Shown here: piece by piece, positions 52,601 to 59,728 of the stretch
Numbering within the stretch: position 1 is the first letter of the stretch
Layout: each line of letters begins with the position of its first letter
Assembly (NCBI GenBank): GCA_024637095.1
Contig: JAGXFV010000030.1
Span: forward strand, 62,001 to 126,000
From: Actinomycetes bacterium
Lineage (GTDB): Bacteria > Actinomycetota > Thermoleophilia > RBG-16-64-13
Direction of reading: 5' to 3'
DNA length: 64,000 nt
Position numbers and translations under genes: made by a program
Notes under the pieces: model-generated
What the model saw: the letters and a program-made list of their open reading frames with translations, nothing else
Database searches by the model: none
What the model was told of the DNA's origin: nothing

Positions 52601-52771
52601 GGTCACCAGGAGAGGCGGGGAGGAAGAGTGGGGTATACCGGGGTCGTCCGGGGAGAGCTGCAGGAAGGTGTCGGCCTTACCCGCGGCCTCCAGGAGTTCC
52701 CGCTCGGCGCCGGAACCCACCACCGCCATCTTTACACTGATGCAGCCAATATCGATTCCAAGTGTGGCCAT
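49625..52771 (-). CDS. double ASKHA-domain activase-like protein with C-terminal DUF2229 region
   Basis: A 1048-residue protein. Residues about 1-320 and 355-620 are two BadF/BcrA-type ATPase domains (IDIGCISVKMAVV; VDIGSVSTNLVVLD), each with the cluster-coordinating pattern CAAGTGSF and a second Cys (GRCSVFAKSD; ERCTVFMERD). A Cys-rich joint follows (CKGCTNECDIRQF, GDKCSDRY), then a DUF2229-like region (GTIGVPRAMYTYDRLPFW, EPCFPIRVAHGH). Related activases donate electrons to 2-hydroxyacyl-CoA dehydratases at the cost of ATP. The partner is presumably the neighbouring 457-residue protein. The physiological reaction is unknown. Confidence 0.85.
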   Translation of the reverse strand: MATLGIDIGCISVKMAVVGSGAERELLEAAGKADTFLQLSPDDPGIPHSSSPPLLVTRYQRIKGTPAETAQSLLEEMLAALPPDTISGIRMTGSGGRLLAKSLDAPYENEFKAIARGVGILHPEVDLVFEMGGETSKFIRLERDPEGRVGICDYQGNGDCAAGTGSFMDQQASRLLYEIEEVGEIVLGAGKAATIAGRCSVFAKSDMIHSQQKGYQPPEVLKGLCNAVVRNYRGTITKGKEINGRVAFIGGVAANQGAARAMAEAFEIAEDEFLIPAYYAWMGAIGAALIEAEIEGGVGAIDAAAMSTAGEERFPTAAPLSMDRVVLLRDRVKPYDFKGNGSAAATGNGGSEHEPVPVYMGVDIGSVSTNLVVLDEAGDLIKEIYLKTEGRPVEVVNRGLAEIQEEIGDRIDVRGVGTTGSGRELIGELIGADTVNDEITAHKTGATFIGRKLTGRIPDTIFEIGGQDSKYISLQDGVVVDFAMNEACAAGTGSFLEEQAEKLGVQIKGEFAELALASEAPVRLGERCTVFMERDVNSYLQRGASTGDLVAGLAYSIAYNYLNRLVGTRRIGETIYFQGGTAYNDSVAAAFSQILQRDIIVPPHNGVVGAIGMALLAREKMEATHDDTGFRGWDLEAVDYTIKEFTCKGCTNECDIRQFTIGEEKTYWGDKCSDRYRKRAKVDKLPVIPDLVDYREKLVMSYVTADDVETSKLVSSGSDAPRGTIGVPRAMYTYDRLPFWATFFRNCGFDVMVSGETDRRIREKGVDHSVAEPCFPIRVAHGHVAELLDRGADRVLVPNQLNEETDHPEWESHACPWGQTLPFVIASAPGFEAAADKLLMPTMHFRRGPEYVSQTLVELMKPLSVDRKTVEAAVKEAYSAQSEFRQALLRMGAQALSDLTEKDELGIVLIGRPYNMYDGGINMDVPAKLRKYYGVNVIPMDFLPLWDEDVRSVNPNMYWNYGRKILQAAKVIAAYPNLHVIYMTNFKCGPDSYIKHFMAEASPEPFLTLQFDEHTNDAGAMTRCEAYLDSKGFLRWWSRERADVARSA

Positions 52772-52970
52772 GATTCACCCAATGAGTTTTGACAGCAACG
52801 CGGTCCCGGGAGGGGCGGCGTCAGTCGTGTAGTAACTATCGAAATACAGCGGTAGAGACTACCATGGGCGGCGGCCGCCCGCCGCCAACTCGCGCCTCCA
52901 TAGGGTAAAGCAGTAGAATGGGTTGGTGCGTCTGCGGGAAAGGCCTGCGGCCAAGGGCAAAGGAGGAGTG

Positions 52971-53420
52971 ATGCCCTCTTCTGAAAGGGAGCGGTTCTTC
53001 GAAGCTGAGGAGTTCGTGCTTGTGGGGAATTCGGAGGCGCGCAAGTTCCCCGAGATCTCCGAGCGCTTGTTGAGGGATGCCGGCCGAAAGGTGTACTCGG
53101 TCGATCTGGGCGGCGACGGCGCCCAGGGACGCCTGAGTGGGCTGGACCAGGTCCCACCCGCGAACGGCGGGTCCGAGCGGCGCGGCGCGATCGTGGAGGT
53201 CGGCAAGGAGACGACCGCCAAGGTCGTGGAAGAACTGGGATCCCTTGGCTATGAGGCAGTGTGGATCCACATGGGCACCGAATCGGACGAGGCGTTGTCC
53301 GTGGCACAGAAGCAGGGGATCAGGGTCTACACCGGCTCGTGCGCCGTCATGTATCTGGCCTCTTCCTTCAGCCCGCACGCGATTCATCGGGCGATCTGGA
53401 AGCTGATCGGCCGCTACTAG
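52971..53420 (+). CDS. CoA-binding Rossmann-fold protein
   Basis: A 149-residue single-domain protein of the CoA_binding_2 (YccU-like) family: EEFVLVGNSEARKFPEISERLLRDAGRKVYSVD is the nucleotide-binding beta-alpha-beta start, followed by VVEELGSLGYEAVWIHMGTESDEALSVAQKQGIRVYTGSCAVMYL. It probably binds CoA or an acyl-CoA; a catalytic role is not established. ATG 52971 has AAAGGAGG; the upstream frame to 52923 has none. A TAGAAT box at 52914-52919 may be its -10. It is divergent from the activase-like gene. Confidence 0.82.
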   Translation: MPSSERERFFEAEEFVLVGNSEARKFPEISERLLRDAGRKVYSVDLGGDGAQGRLSGLDQVPPANGGSERRGAIVEVGKETTAKVVEELGSLGYEAVWIHMGTESDEALSVAQKQGIRVYTGSCAVMYLASSFSPHAIHRAIWKLIGRY

Positions 53421-53460
53421 CGGCCCCTCGCCGGCCTCACCGGGCGCATCCAGCACGCAT

Positions 53461-54282
53461 CTAGCAGTCGATCCAATCGCTGCCGCGGCGGCCCACGGCC
53501 AGGCAGCGGGCTTCATTTTGCGCGGCCGCCAGGCCCGTACTCAACGCACGCACGGCGAGGTCGGGGTGATTGTTGATCTTGGAAATGTGCAGCGCGAGAA
53601 CGGCGCGCAACTGGGCGGAGACCGCGGCGCCCAAGACCTCGGCCGCCTGCTGGTTGGCCAGATGCCCACGATCCGAGGCCACGCGCTCTTTTAGCCGGCG
53701 GGGATAGGGGCCGCGGCGCAGTAGATCGGGACAATGATTGGATTCGAGGGCCAGCAGCGCGCAGCCTGCGACGGCTTCGAGCAACTCCGGGGTGGCGTGA
53801 CCGGTATCGGTCGCGTAGGTAACACCGGCGTCCTTCGCCTCGATGCGGTAGCCCACGGGCCCACGCGCGTCATGCGCCGTGCGAAAGGCCAACACCTCCA
53901 GACCGCCAACCCAGCTGGGTTGGCCGGGCCGCAGCTCGATCCACTCGGCCGCCTTGCTCCGGAGCTCGCCCCGGCGGCCCAGCCCGTGTCGGGTTTCCTT
54001 GGTCGTGGCCACCGGGCAGTGGTGCCGGCGCAGCAGCGCCGCCAGCCCGCAGACATGATCGCCATGTTCATGAGTCAGAAGGATGGCGGAGATTTGTTGG
54101 GGCGTGAGACCCAACCGAGCGAGCCCCGCGAACAGCCGAGGGTAGGAGACCCCGGCGTCGATCAGCAGAAGCGTCTCTCCACTCTGAAGAACACCGGCGT
54201 TCCCGTCCGACCCCGAAGCAATCATCGCGAAGCGGGTGCCGCGCCCGGGGGACTCGGGAGTCATCTGTGTGCCGAGTTTCAT
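53461..54282 (-). CDS. metallo-beta-lactamase-fold hydrolase (YycJ/WalJ-like)
   Basis: A 273-residue metallo-hydrolase: ASGSDGNAGVLQSGETLLLIDAG at the N-terminus, the metal motif LLTHEHGDHVCGL, TAHDARGPVGYRI, and YATDTGHATPELLEAV, with LESNHC near residue 185. This order matches the WalJ/YycJ group of nuclease-like MBL proteins. The frame is open from 54366; ATG 54282 gives a more normal N-terminus, but no strong ribosome site is seen, so the exact start is uncertain. Confidence 0.85.
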   Translation of the reverse strand: MKLGTQMTPESPGRGTRFAMIASGSDGNAGVLQSGETLLLIDAGVSYPRLFAGLARLGLTPQQISAILLTHEHGDHVCGLAALLRRHHCPVATTKETRHGLGRRGELRSKAAEWIELRPGQPSWVGGLEVLAFRTAHDARGPVGYRIEAKDAGVTYATDTGHATPELLEAVAGCALLALESNHCPDLLRRGPYPRRLKERVASDRGHLANQQAAEVLGAAVSAQLRAVLALHISKINNHPDLAVRALSTGLAAAQNEARCLAVGRRGSDWIDC

Positions 54283-54358
54283 CTGCTTGAATGGTAACCG
54301 GTACGCCGGACGGACCCGTCGGCGGCTTGCCGCTCCGCCTCGATGCTGCGTACAATCC

Positions 54359-54386
54359 TTGGTCAACCATTCTGCGCAGATAGAAC
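54359..54386 (+). promoter_or_regulatory. putative promoter of the first alcohol dehydrogenase gene
   Basis: TTGGTC (54359-54364), 16 bases, TAGAAC (54381-54386), with transcription predicted about 10-15 bases before the GTG at 54405. The leader would be very short, leaving just room for the AGGAA ribosome site. Confidence 0.45.
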
Positions 54387-54404
54387 AGATAGGAACGGCA
54401 TCTC

Positions 54405-55613
54405 GTGAGAATCACCAAGTTTGTAATTCCCGAGATCATTTTTGGTATCGACTCGCTGGGCCAGGCGGGCAGCAGTCTCACCAGGTTGGGCGCCCACCGC
54501 GTCTTTCTCGCGACCGATCCCGGAGTGCGGGAGGCGGGCTGGGTGGACAAAGTCCTGCCCCATCTCGACGAGTCCGGACTCGAATGGGTGATTTGGGACG
54601 ACGTGTCCGAGAATCCCAAGGACGCCGAGGTCCGGCGCGGAGCCGAGCTGTACCGTCAGGAATCCTGCGATTCCATCCTGGCCGTGGGCGGCGGCAGCCC
54701 GATGGACGCCGCCAAGGGCGTGGGCATCATGGTCACCCACGGCGGCCGCATCGCTGACTATGCGGGAGTCGACCTCGTGACGCGCCCCTTGCCACCCATG
54801 GTGATGGTCCCCTCGACGGCCGGAACCGGCGCCGACGTGTCGCAGTTTGCCGTGATCACCGACACCGAGCGGCGGGTGAAGCTCGTACTCTGCTCGAAGA
54901 GCCTCGTGCCGGACATTTCCATCACCGACCCGTTGCTCCTGACCAGCAAGGACGCGGAACTGACGGCCTACACCGGCATGGACGCCCTGACGCACGCCAT
55001 CGAGTCCTACGTCAGCATTGCGGCCACCCCGCTGACCGACGTTCACGCGTTGAGTGCGATAGAGCTGATCGCGCAGAATCTGCGGGCCTCCGTGGGTAGC
55101 CGGGACAATCTCACGGCCAAGGTCAACATGGCGATGGCTTCGCTCAAAGCAGGCATCTGCTTGTCGAACGCCGCGCTGGGTGCCACGCACGCCATCACCC
55201 ACCAGATCGGGGGGATGCTCGACGTGGCTCACGGGACGGCGAACGCCGTGGTTCTGCCCCACATCATGGAGTACAATTTGATCGCCGACACCGAGCGGTA
55301 TGCCCGGATCGCCCGCGCAATGGGGGAGAAGGTCAACGATTTCAGCACCCGAGACGCCGCCCTGCGTTCCGTCGCTGCGGTGAGAGACTTGGCGCGGGAT
55401 GTGAGTCTGCCCGTGGTCGTGGCAGAGGCGAAGCGGCTTCCGGTGGATTGCGTGCCCGGCATGGTGCAGGGCGCCCTCGACGATGTGTGTCTGGTCACCA
55501 ACCCCCGGGACCTCGGCGAGGCGGAACTGGGCGAACTTTTCCGCGCGGTGCTCAGCCTTCCTGTCGAGGACCTTCGGCAGGATCCTCTCCACTCCGGTAA
55601 CGGCCCCGCGTGA
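54405..55613 (+). CDS. iron-containing alcohol dehydrogenase, copy 1
   Basis: A 402-residue group III (Fe) alcohol dehydrogenase. The dinucleotide site is VGGGSPMDAAKGVGIM (about residues 92-107), and the iron ligands are in GMDALTHAIESYVS (Asp and His) and ATHAITHQIGGMLDVAHGTANAV (two His). It would interconvert an alcohol and aldehyde with NAD(P)H. It heads a run ADH, sensor kinase, response regulator, ADH, aldehyde oxidoreductase. GTG start; its stop overlaps the start of the kinase gene (GTGA). Confidence 0.91.
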   Translation: MRITKFVIPEIIFGIDSLGQAGSSLTRLGAHRVFLATDPGVREAGWVDKVLPHLDESGLEWVIWDDVSENPKDAEVRRGAELYRQESCDSILAVGGGSPMDAAKGVGIMVTHGGRIADYAGVDLVTRPLPPMVMVPSTAGTGADVSQFAVITDTERRVKLVLCSKSLVPDISITDPLLLTSKDAELTAYTGMDALTHAIESYVSIAATPLTDVHALSAIELIAQNLRASVGSRDNLTAKVNMAMASLKAGICLSNAALGATHAITHQIGGMLDVAHGTANAVVLPHIMEYNLIADTERYARIARAMGEKVNDFSTRDAALRSVAAVRDLARDVSLPVVVAEAKRLPVDCVPGMVQGALDDVCLVTNPRDLGEAELGELFRAVLSLPVEDLRQDPLHSGNGPA

Positions 55614-57544
55614 GCGAGGGGCGTGACAAGTTCCGGCGGGCCATAGACGGTCGGCGGGAGGAGGCCATCGAGCTCCTGACCGGCATTCACTGCTCGAAGA
55701 AGACTTATTACCCTGCGCTCCGGCAGAAGATCGAGGAGTTGGAGACCAGCAACCGGCTGCTGGAGACCGCCAGGCTCGAGGCCGAACAGCTCAGCCAGGA
55801 GCTGCAGCGCTCGGTGGTGCGCGTATCCACGGTGCTGGCAGCGACTCAGCACATCAGCCGAACGCTCGAACTGGACGAGGTCATCCAGGAGTCGCTCGAC
55901 ATCCTTACCGCCCAGATGGGGTACCCGTGGGCGGCAATCCACGTATTTGCGCAACCGCCGTCAAGCGAGACCCTGCACTTCGAGGCCGCGCGGCAGGCTA
56001 ACGCCCTCGGCATCGACCGGGAGATGACGGTCGACCAATTGCTTGCGCGCCCGGCGTTCTGTGAGGCCCTGAGACTGCAGGACCTGGTCGTCGATCGAGA
56101 TTGGGCCGATGCCCCCCTGGACCCGCTGTTGGTTTTCTTGCCGCTGAAAACAGGTGAACGGGTGCTGGCCATGCTGGCCCTCGCCGCCCACGAGATCGCC
56201 CCGCGCGACTTGGACGTCTGCCGCGGACTGGGCCGCTCGCTGGCGCTCGCTATTGACAACGCCTCGCTATACCGGCGCACTGTCACGCAGGCCCGCAGGC
56301 TCGACCGCGCCCTCTTCTCCCTCGGAGCGATCTCACAGGCGCTCACTGATACCACCAGCGGCCTCGAGTCGTTCGTCGATCATCTGGTGCGCACGGTTAA
56401 GGAACTGACGGCCGCCAGCGACGTCCTTGTGCTCGTCGAGGGCGCGACCGAACCTTCCGGAACCTCGCGTTTTTGCCGTCTTAGCCCGGAACAACAGCAC
56501 ATCATGGAATCCGCCCTGGGGTCGGGCGACGAACCTCTGTGGTTGGATGGACGCGCACTCGAGCATCTCTGGCCCTTGCTGGAGGCCAAGTCGAAAGAAG
56601 CCGCTCGGAGCGGCCCCGAAGACCGGCGGCCTCTTCGCTCCGCCCTCTGCATTCCCATGCACCGGGGGGACCGGCTCATTGGCGCCATCCTGGCGCTGAG
56701 CAGGGAAGCCTGGGACTTGGAACCCAGCGAGACCGAGATCCTGCGCATATTGGGGAGCCAGACCGCGGTCTCGATGGAGAATGCGCGGCTCTACGAGGAA
56801 GGGGAGCGGCTCAGGCGGCACGCCGAGGACCACTACCGCCAGGCGGTGCGTCAGCAGAAAGTGACAGAAGCCAAGCACCAGGAACTGCAACTGGCCCTTC
56901 ACAAGATCAGCGCCGTCGAGCAGGACCGCATCATCCAGGCGGAGCGGGCCCGCATCGCGCGCGAGCTTCACGACAGCGTCGCCCAGGTGCTCTACAGCAT
57001 CGGTCTCAACCTTGACTGGTGCCGGGCCAAGTCGGAGGAGGGGACAGAGCTTCACGAGCGCATCGGCTTCCTGCGCGAATTGGCGCGCGGGGGAGTTCAA
57101 GAGATCCGGCAGAGCATTTTCGAACTGACGCCGGCCGAGGTGGCGGAGGCCGGGCTTCCCGGCGCGCTGTGCCGGTTGGCCCGAGAGTACCCCAACCTCA
57201 ATCAGGTCGAGGTCGAGTGCCGAGTGGCCGAGGACGTGCCGCCCCTCGGTTCGGAGCGAGAGAACGAGTTGTATCGCATCGTGCAGGAGGCCCTTTTCAA
57301 CGTCTACAAACACGCGAAAGCGCGGCACGTTTCTGTGGAACTGGGTCAGGAGGACGGCCACCTGGTCGTTGCTGTCGCCGACGACGGGATCGGCGTGAAC
57401 GCAGGCGGCCCGGCGCCGCCGGAGACCAAGGGGTATGGGCTCTCCGGCATGCGCGAGCGGGCACGGGGAATGGGGGCGGCCTTCATCTTCACAAGTGCCC
57501 CCGGGAAGGGCACGCGGATCGAAGTCAAGTTGCCCGTCTCGTGA
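55610..57544 (+). CDS. soluble NarL-type sensor histidine kinase with two GAF domains
   Basis: A 644-residue protein without membrane segments. After a coiled-coil start (about residues 30-75) come two GAF-like sensor domains (about 80-215 and 225-400), then a HisKA_3 dimerisation helix ERARIARELHDSVAQVLYS with phospho-His454, and an ATPase domain (NELYRIVQEALFNVYKHAKA; VADDGIGV; GYGLSGMRERA). A cytoplasmic kinase would sense an internal small molecule or redox state. Start GTG overlaps the preceding stop, and its own stop overlaps the GTG of the response regulator. Confidence 0.91.
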   Translation: MSEGRDKFRRAIDGRREEAIELLTGIHCSKKTYYPALRQKIEELETSNRLLETARLEAEQLSQELQRSVVRVSTVLAATQHISRTLELDEVIQESLDILTAQMGYPWAAIHVFAQPPSSETLHFEAARQANALGIDREMTVDQLLARPAFCEALRLQDLVVDRDWADAPLDPLLVFLPLKTGERVLAMLALAAHEIAPRDLDVCRGLGRSLALAIDNASLYRRTVTQARRLDRALFSLGAISQALTDTTSGLESFVDHLVRTVKELTAASDVLVLVEGATEPSGTSRFCRLSPEQQHIMESALGSGDEPLWLDGRALEHLWPLLEAKSKEAARSGPEDRRPLRSALCIPMHRGDRLIGAILALSREAWDLEPSETEILRILGSQTAVSMENARLYEEGERLRRHAEDHYRQAVRQQKVTEAKHQELQLALHKISAVEQDRIIQAERARIARELHDSVAQVLYSIGLNLDWCRAKSEEGTELHERIGFLRELARGGVQEIRQSIFELTPAEVAEAGLPGALCRLAREYPNLNQVEVECRVAEDVPPLGSERENELYRIVQEALFNVYKHAKARHVSVELGQEDGHLVVAVADDGIGVNAGGPAPPETKGYGLSGMRERARGMGAAFIFTSAPGKGTRIEVKLPVS

Positions 57545-58203
57545 GTGAACCGGCAAAGAACATCCGCATGCTGCTGGTGGACGATCACAAGATTGTTACC
57601 CAGGGGCTCAAGTACACGCTGGAGCTCGAGGCCGACCTCGAGGTGGTGGGACAGGCCGCGGACGGGGCAACCGCCGTTAGGCTGGTCCAGCAACTGGAGC
57701 CGGACGTGGTCCTGCTCGACCTCAAGTTGAAGCGCGAGACCGGAATCGAGGTGTGCCGCCGTATCGTGGAGGTCCGTCCCGAAGCCAAGGTCGTCATCCT
57801 CACCACCTATATGGAGGGAGAAAGCCTGTTCAAGTGCATCACCGCCGGGGCCAAAGGCTACGTTCTCAAGGACGTCGAATTGGACGAACTCAAGCGCATC
57901 GTGCGTTTGGTGGCGGCGGGGCAGTCGGTGCTCGATCCGCAGATCACCGAGCGGGTCATGCAGCGCCTGCGGGGCGGCGACGAGCCGCCGCCGGAGAAGT
58001 CCGACCAGGTGGAGCTCACGCCCCGCCAACTCCAGGTGCTCGAGTTGCTGACCGAGGGGCACACCAACAAGAGCATTGGCGAACAACTCTATCTCTCTGA
58101 ATCCACGGTGAAATACCACGTGCGCCACGCGATGGATCTTCTGGGAGTAGAGCGCAGGGCGGAGCTCGTGCGCGAAGTGATGCGGCGGGGGCTTCTCGGC
58201 TAG
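57541..58203 (+). CDS. NarL/FixJ-family response regulator
   Basis: A 220-residue regulator. The receiver domain has the acidic pair D14-D15 and phosphoacceptor Asp60 (VVLLDLKLK), with LTT and GYVLKD downstream; the C-terminal LuxR-type helix-turn-helix reads LTPRQLQVLELLTEGHTNKSIGEQLYLSESTVKYHV. It is the partner of the kinase, whose gene overlaps it by four bases. It probably controls the neighbouring alcohol and aldehyde genes; a palindrome at 58272-58297 between it and the next gene is a candidate target. Confidence 0.93.
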   Translation: MSEPAKNIRMLLVDDHKIVTQGLKYTLELEADLEVVGQAADGATAVRLVQQLEPDVVLLDLKLKRETGIEVCRRIVEVRPEAKVVILTTYMEGESLFKCITAGAKGYVLKDVELDELKRIVRLVAAGQSVLDPQITERVMQRLRGGDEPPPEKSDQVELTPRQLQVLELLTEGHTNKSIGEQLYLSESTVKYHVRHAMDLLGVERRAELVREVMRRGLLG

Positions 58204-58271
58204 GAGCTTCCCGTTCCCGGCGCCCTGGTCGTATTCCTCCCGGGCGAGCGGCGCCTTCTGACAAAGTCGGC

Positions 58272-58297
58272 GATTGGTCCTTTTGGACAGTCCAATC
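58272..58297 (+). promoter_or_regulatory. palindromic candidate operator
   Basis: TTGGACAGTCCAA (58283-58295) is a near-perfect palindrome, and GATTGG (58272-58277) with CCAATC (58292-58297) forms a wider one. It lies 143 bases before the second alcohol dehydrogenase gene, directly after the response regulator gene. Confidence 0.45.
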
Positions 58298-58439
58298 CTG
58301 ATCTGCCGGACGAGGCAATTGTCACGATCTGCGGTTAGAGTCTGACCATTGCCGGACGCGGGGCCGGCTCCACCCCGGCCATTTCAGGGGGTGTCGCGGG
58401 AGGCGACCGCCTCTCGTCAGATGTCAACAAGGAGGAACA

Positions 58440-59603
58440 ATGGCGGTAGGCGAGCAAACTTACGGATTCTTCATCCCGACGGTGTCCCTGATGGGCGTCG
58501 GCTCGTTGAAGGAGCTCCCGAGCCAGGTCAAGGCGCTGGGCATGAAGCGTCCCCTGATCGTCACGGACAAGGGTCTGAGCAAAGCCGGCCTGACTGATCA
58601 GATCGTCGGTCTGGTCAAAGAAGCGGGCGCCGAGCCCTTCGTCTTCGATGAAGTCATCCCCAACCCGACCGACACCAACGTCCACGACGGCGCCAAGGTC
58701 TATGCGGACAACAAGTGCGACTCCCTGATCAGCCTCGGCGGCGGTTCGCCGCACGACGCCGGCAAGGGCATCGGCCTGGTGGCTTCGAACGGGGGCAAGA
58801 TCCACGACTACGAGGGCGTGGACCAGTCCACCAAGCCTCTCCCGCCCTTTATCGCGGTCAACACCACCGCCGGCACGGCTTCGGAGATGACCCGCTTCTG
58901 CATCATCACCGACACCAGCCGCAAGGTGAAGATGGCCATCGTCGACTGGCAGGTGACCCCCCGGGTCGCCATCAACGACCCCGTCACCCACAAGGGCATG
59001 CCGCCGAGCCTGACGGCCGCGACCGGCATGGACGCCCTGACTCACGCCATCGAGGCCTACGTCTCCACTGCCGCCACTCCGGTGACCGACGCCTGTGCCA
59101 TCAAGGCCATGGAACTGATCTCCGACAACCTGCGCGGCGCGGTGGCCAACGGCGAAGACATGGTGGCCCGCGACAACATGGCCTACGCCGAGTACTTGGC
59201 AGGAATGGCCTTCAACAACGCCTCTCTGGGTCACGTGCACGCCATGGCGCACCAATTGGGCGGCTTTTACGACCTGCCCCACGGGGTTTGTAATGCCATC
59301 CTGCTGCCCGCAGTGGAGCGCTTCAACATGATCGCCAAAGTGGAGCGCTTTGTCGACATCGCCGTGGCTCTGGGAGTTCCGGTCGAAGGCATGAGCAAGC
59401 GCGACGCCGCCGAGAAGGCCCTGGACGCCATCAAGCAACTCTCGAGTGACATCGGCATTCCCGCCGGCCTCTCCGAACTGGGGGTCAAGGAAGAGGATCT
59501 GCGGACCATGGCCGAGAACGCGCAGAAGGACGCCTGCGGTCTCACCAACCCGCGTTGCCCGACCGAGGACGACGTAGTCGAGATCTACCGGTCGGCCCTG
59601 TAA
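58440..59603 (+). CDS. iron-containing alcohol dehydrogenase, copy 2
   Basis: A 387-residue group III alcohol dehydrogenase: LGGGSPHDAGKGIGLVASNGG at the nucleotide site, GMDALTHAIEAYVST and GHVHAMAHQLGGFYDLPHGVCNAILLP with the iron-ligand residues. It is a clear relative of the first copy (54405), but closer to the methanol/1,3-propanediol/lactaldehyde-type layout. Its ATG has a strong AAGGAGG, and it is separated from the response regulator by 236 bases with its own regulatory palindrome. A strong terminator follows, suggesting a separate, highly expressed transcript. Confidence 0.93.
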   Translation: MAVGEQTYGFFIPTVSLMGVGSLKELPSQVKALGMKRPLIVTDKGLSKAGLTDQIVGLVKEAGAEPFVFDEVIPNPTDTNVHDGAKVYADNKCDSLISLGGGSPHDAGKGIGLVASNGGKIHDYEGVDQSTKPLPPFIAVNTTAGTASEMTRFCIITDTSRKVKMAIVDWQVTPRVAINDPVTHKGMPPSLTAATGMDALTHAIEAYVSTAATPVTDACAIKAMELISDNLRGAVANGEDMVARDNMAYAEYLAGMAFNNASLGHVHAMAHQLGGFYDLPHGVCNAILLPAVERFNMIAKVERFVDIAVALGVPVEGMSKRDAAEKALDAIKQLSSDIGIPAGLSELGVKEEDLRTMAENAQKDACGLTNPRCPTEDDVVEIYRSAL

Positions 59604-59661
59604 GAAGGTCAATCAGTCTGCACACTCCGCGTGCAAATAGACGCGGCGATCAGTAGGATTA

Positions 59662-59697
59662 ACGGAGGAGGGAGTCTAGTCTCCCTCCCTCCGTTTC
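59662..59697 (+). terminator. Rho-independent terminator after the second alcohol dehydrogenase
   Basis: A 13-bp stem with one bulged C (59662-59694): ACGGAGGAGGGAG pairs with CTCCC-T-C-CCTCCGT around TCTAGT, followed by TTT. It stands 34 bases before the aldehyde oxidoreductase gene, so read-through or a separate promoter is needed for that gene. Confidence 0.8.
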
Positions 59698-59728
59698 CCA
59701 TTTGGAACGACACAACCAGGAGGAGCGA

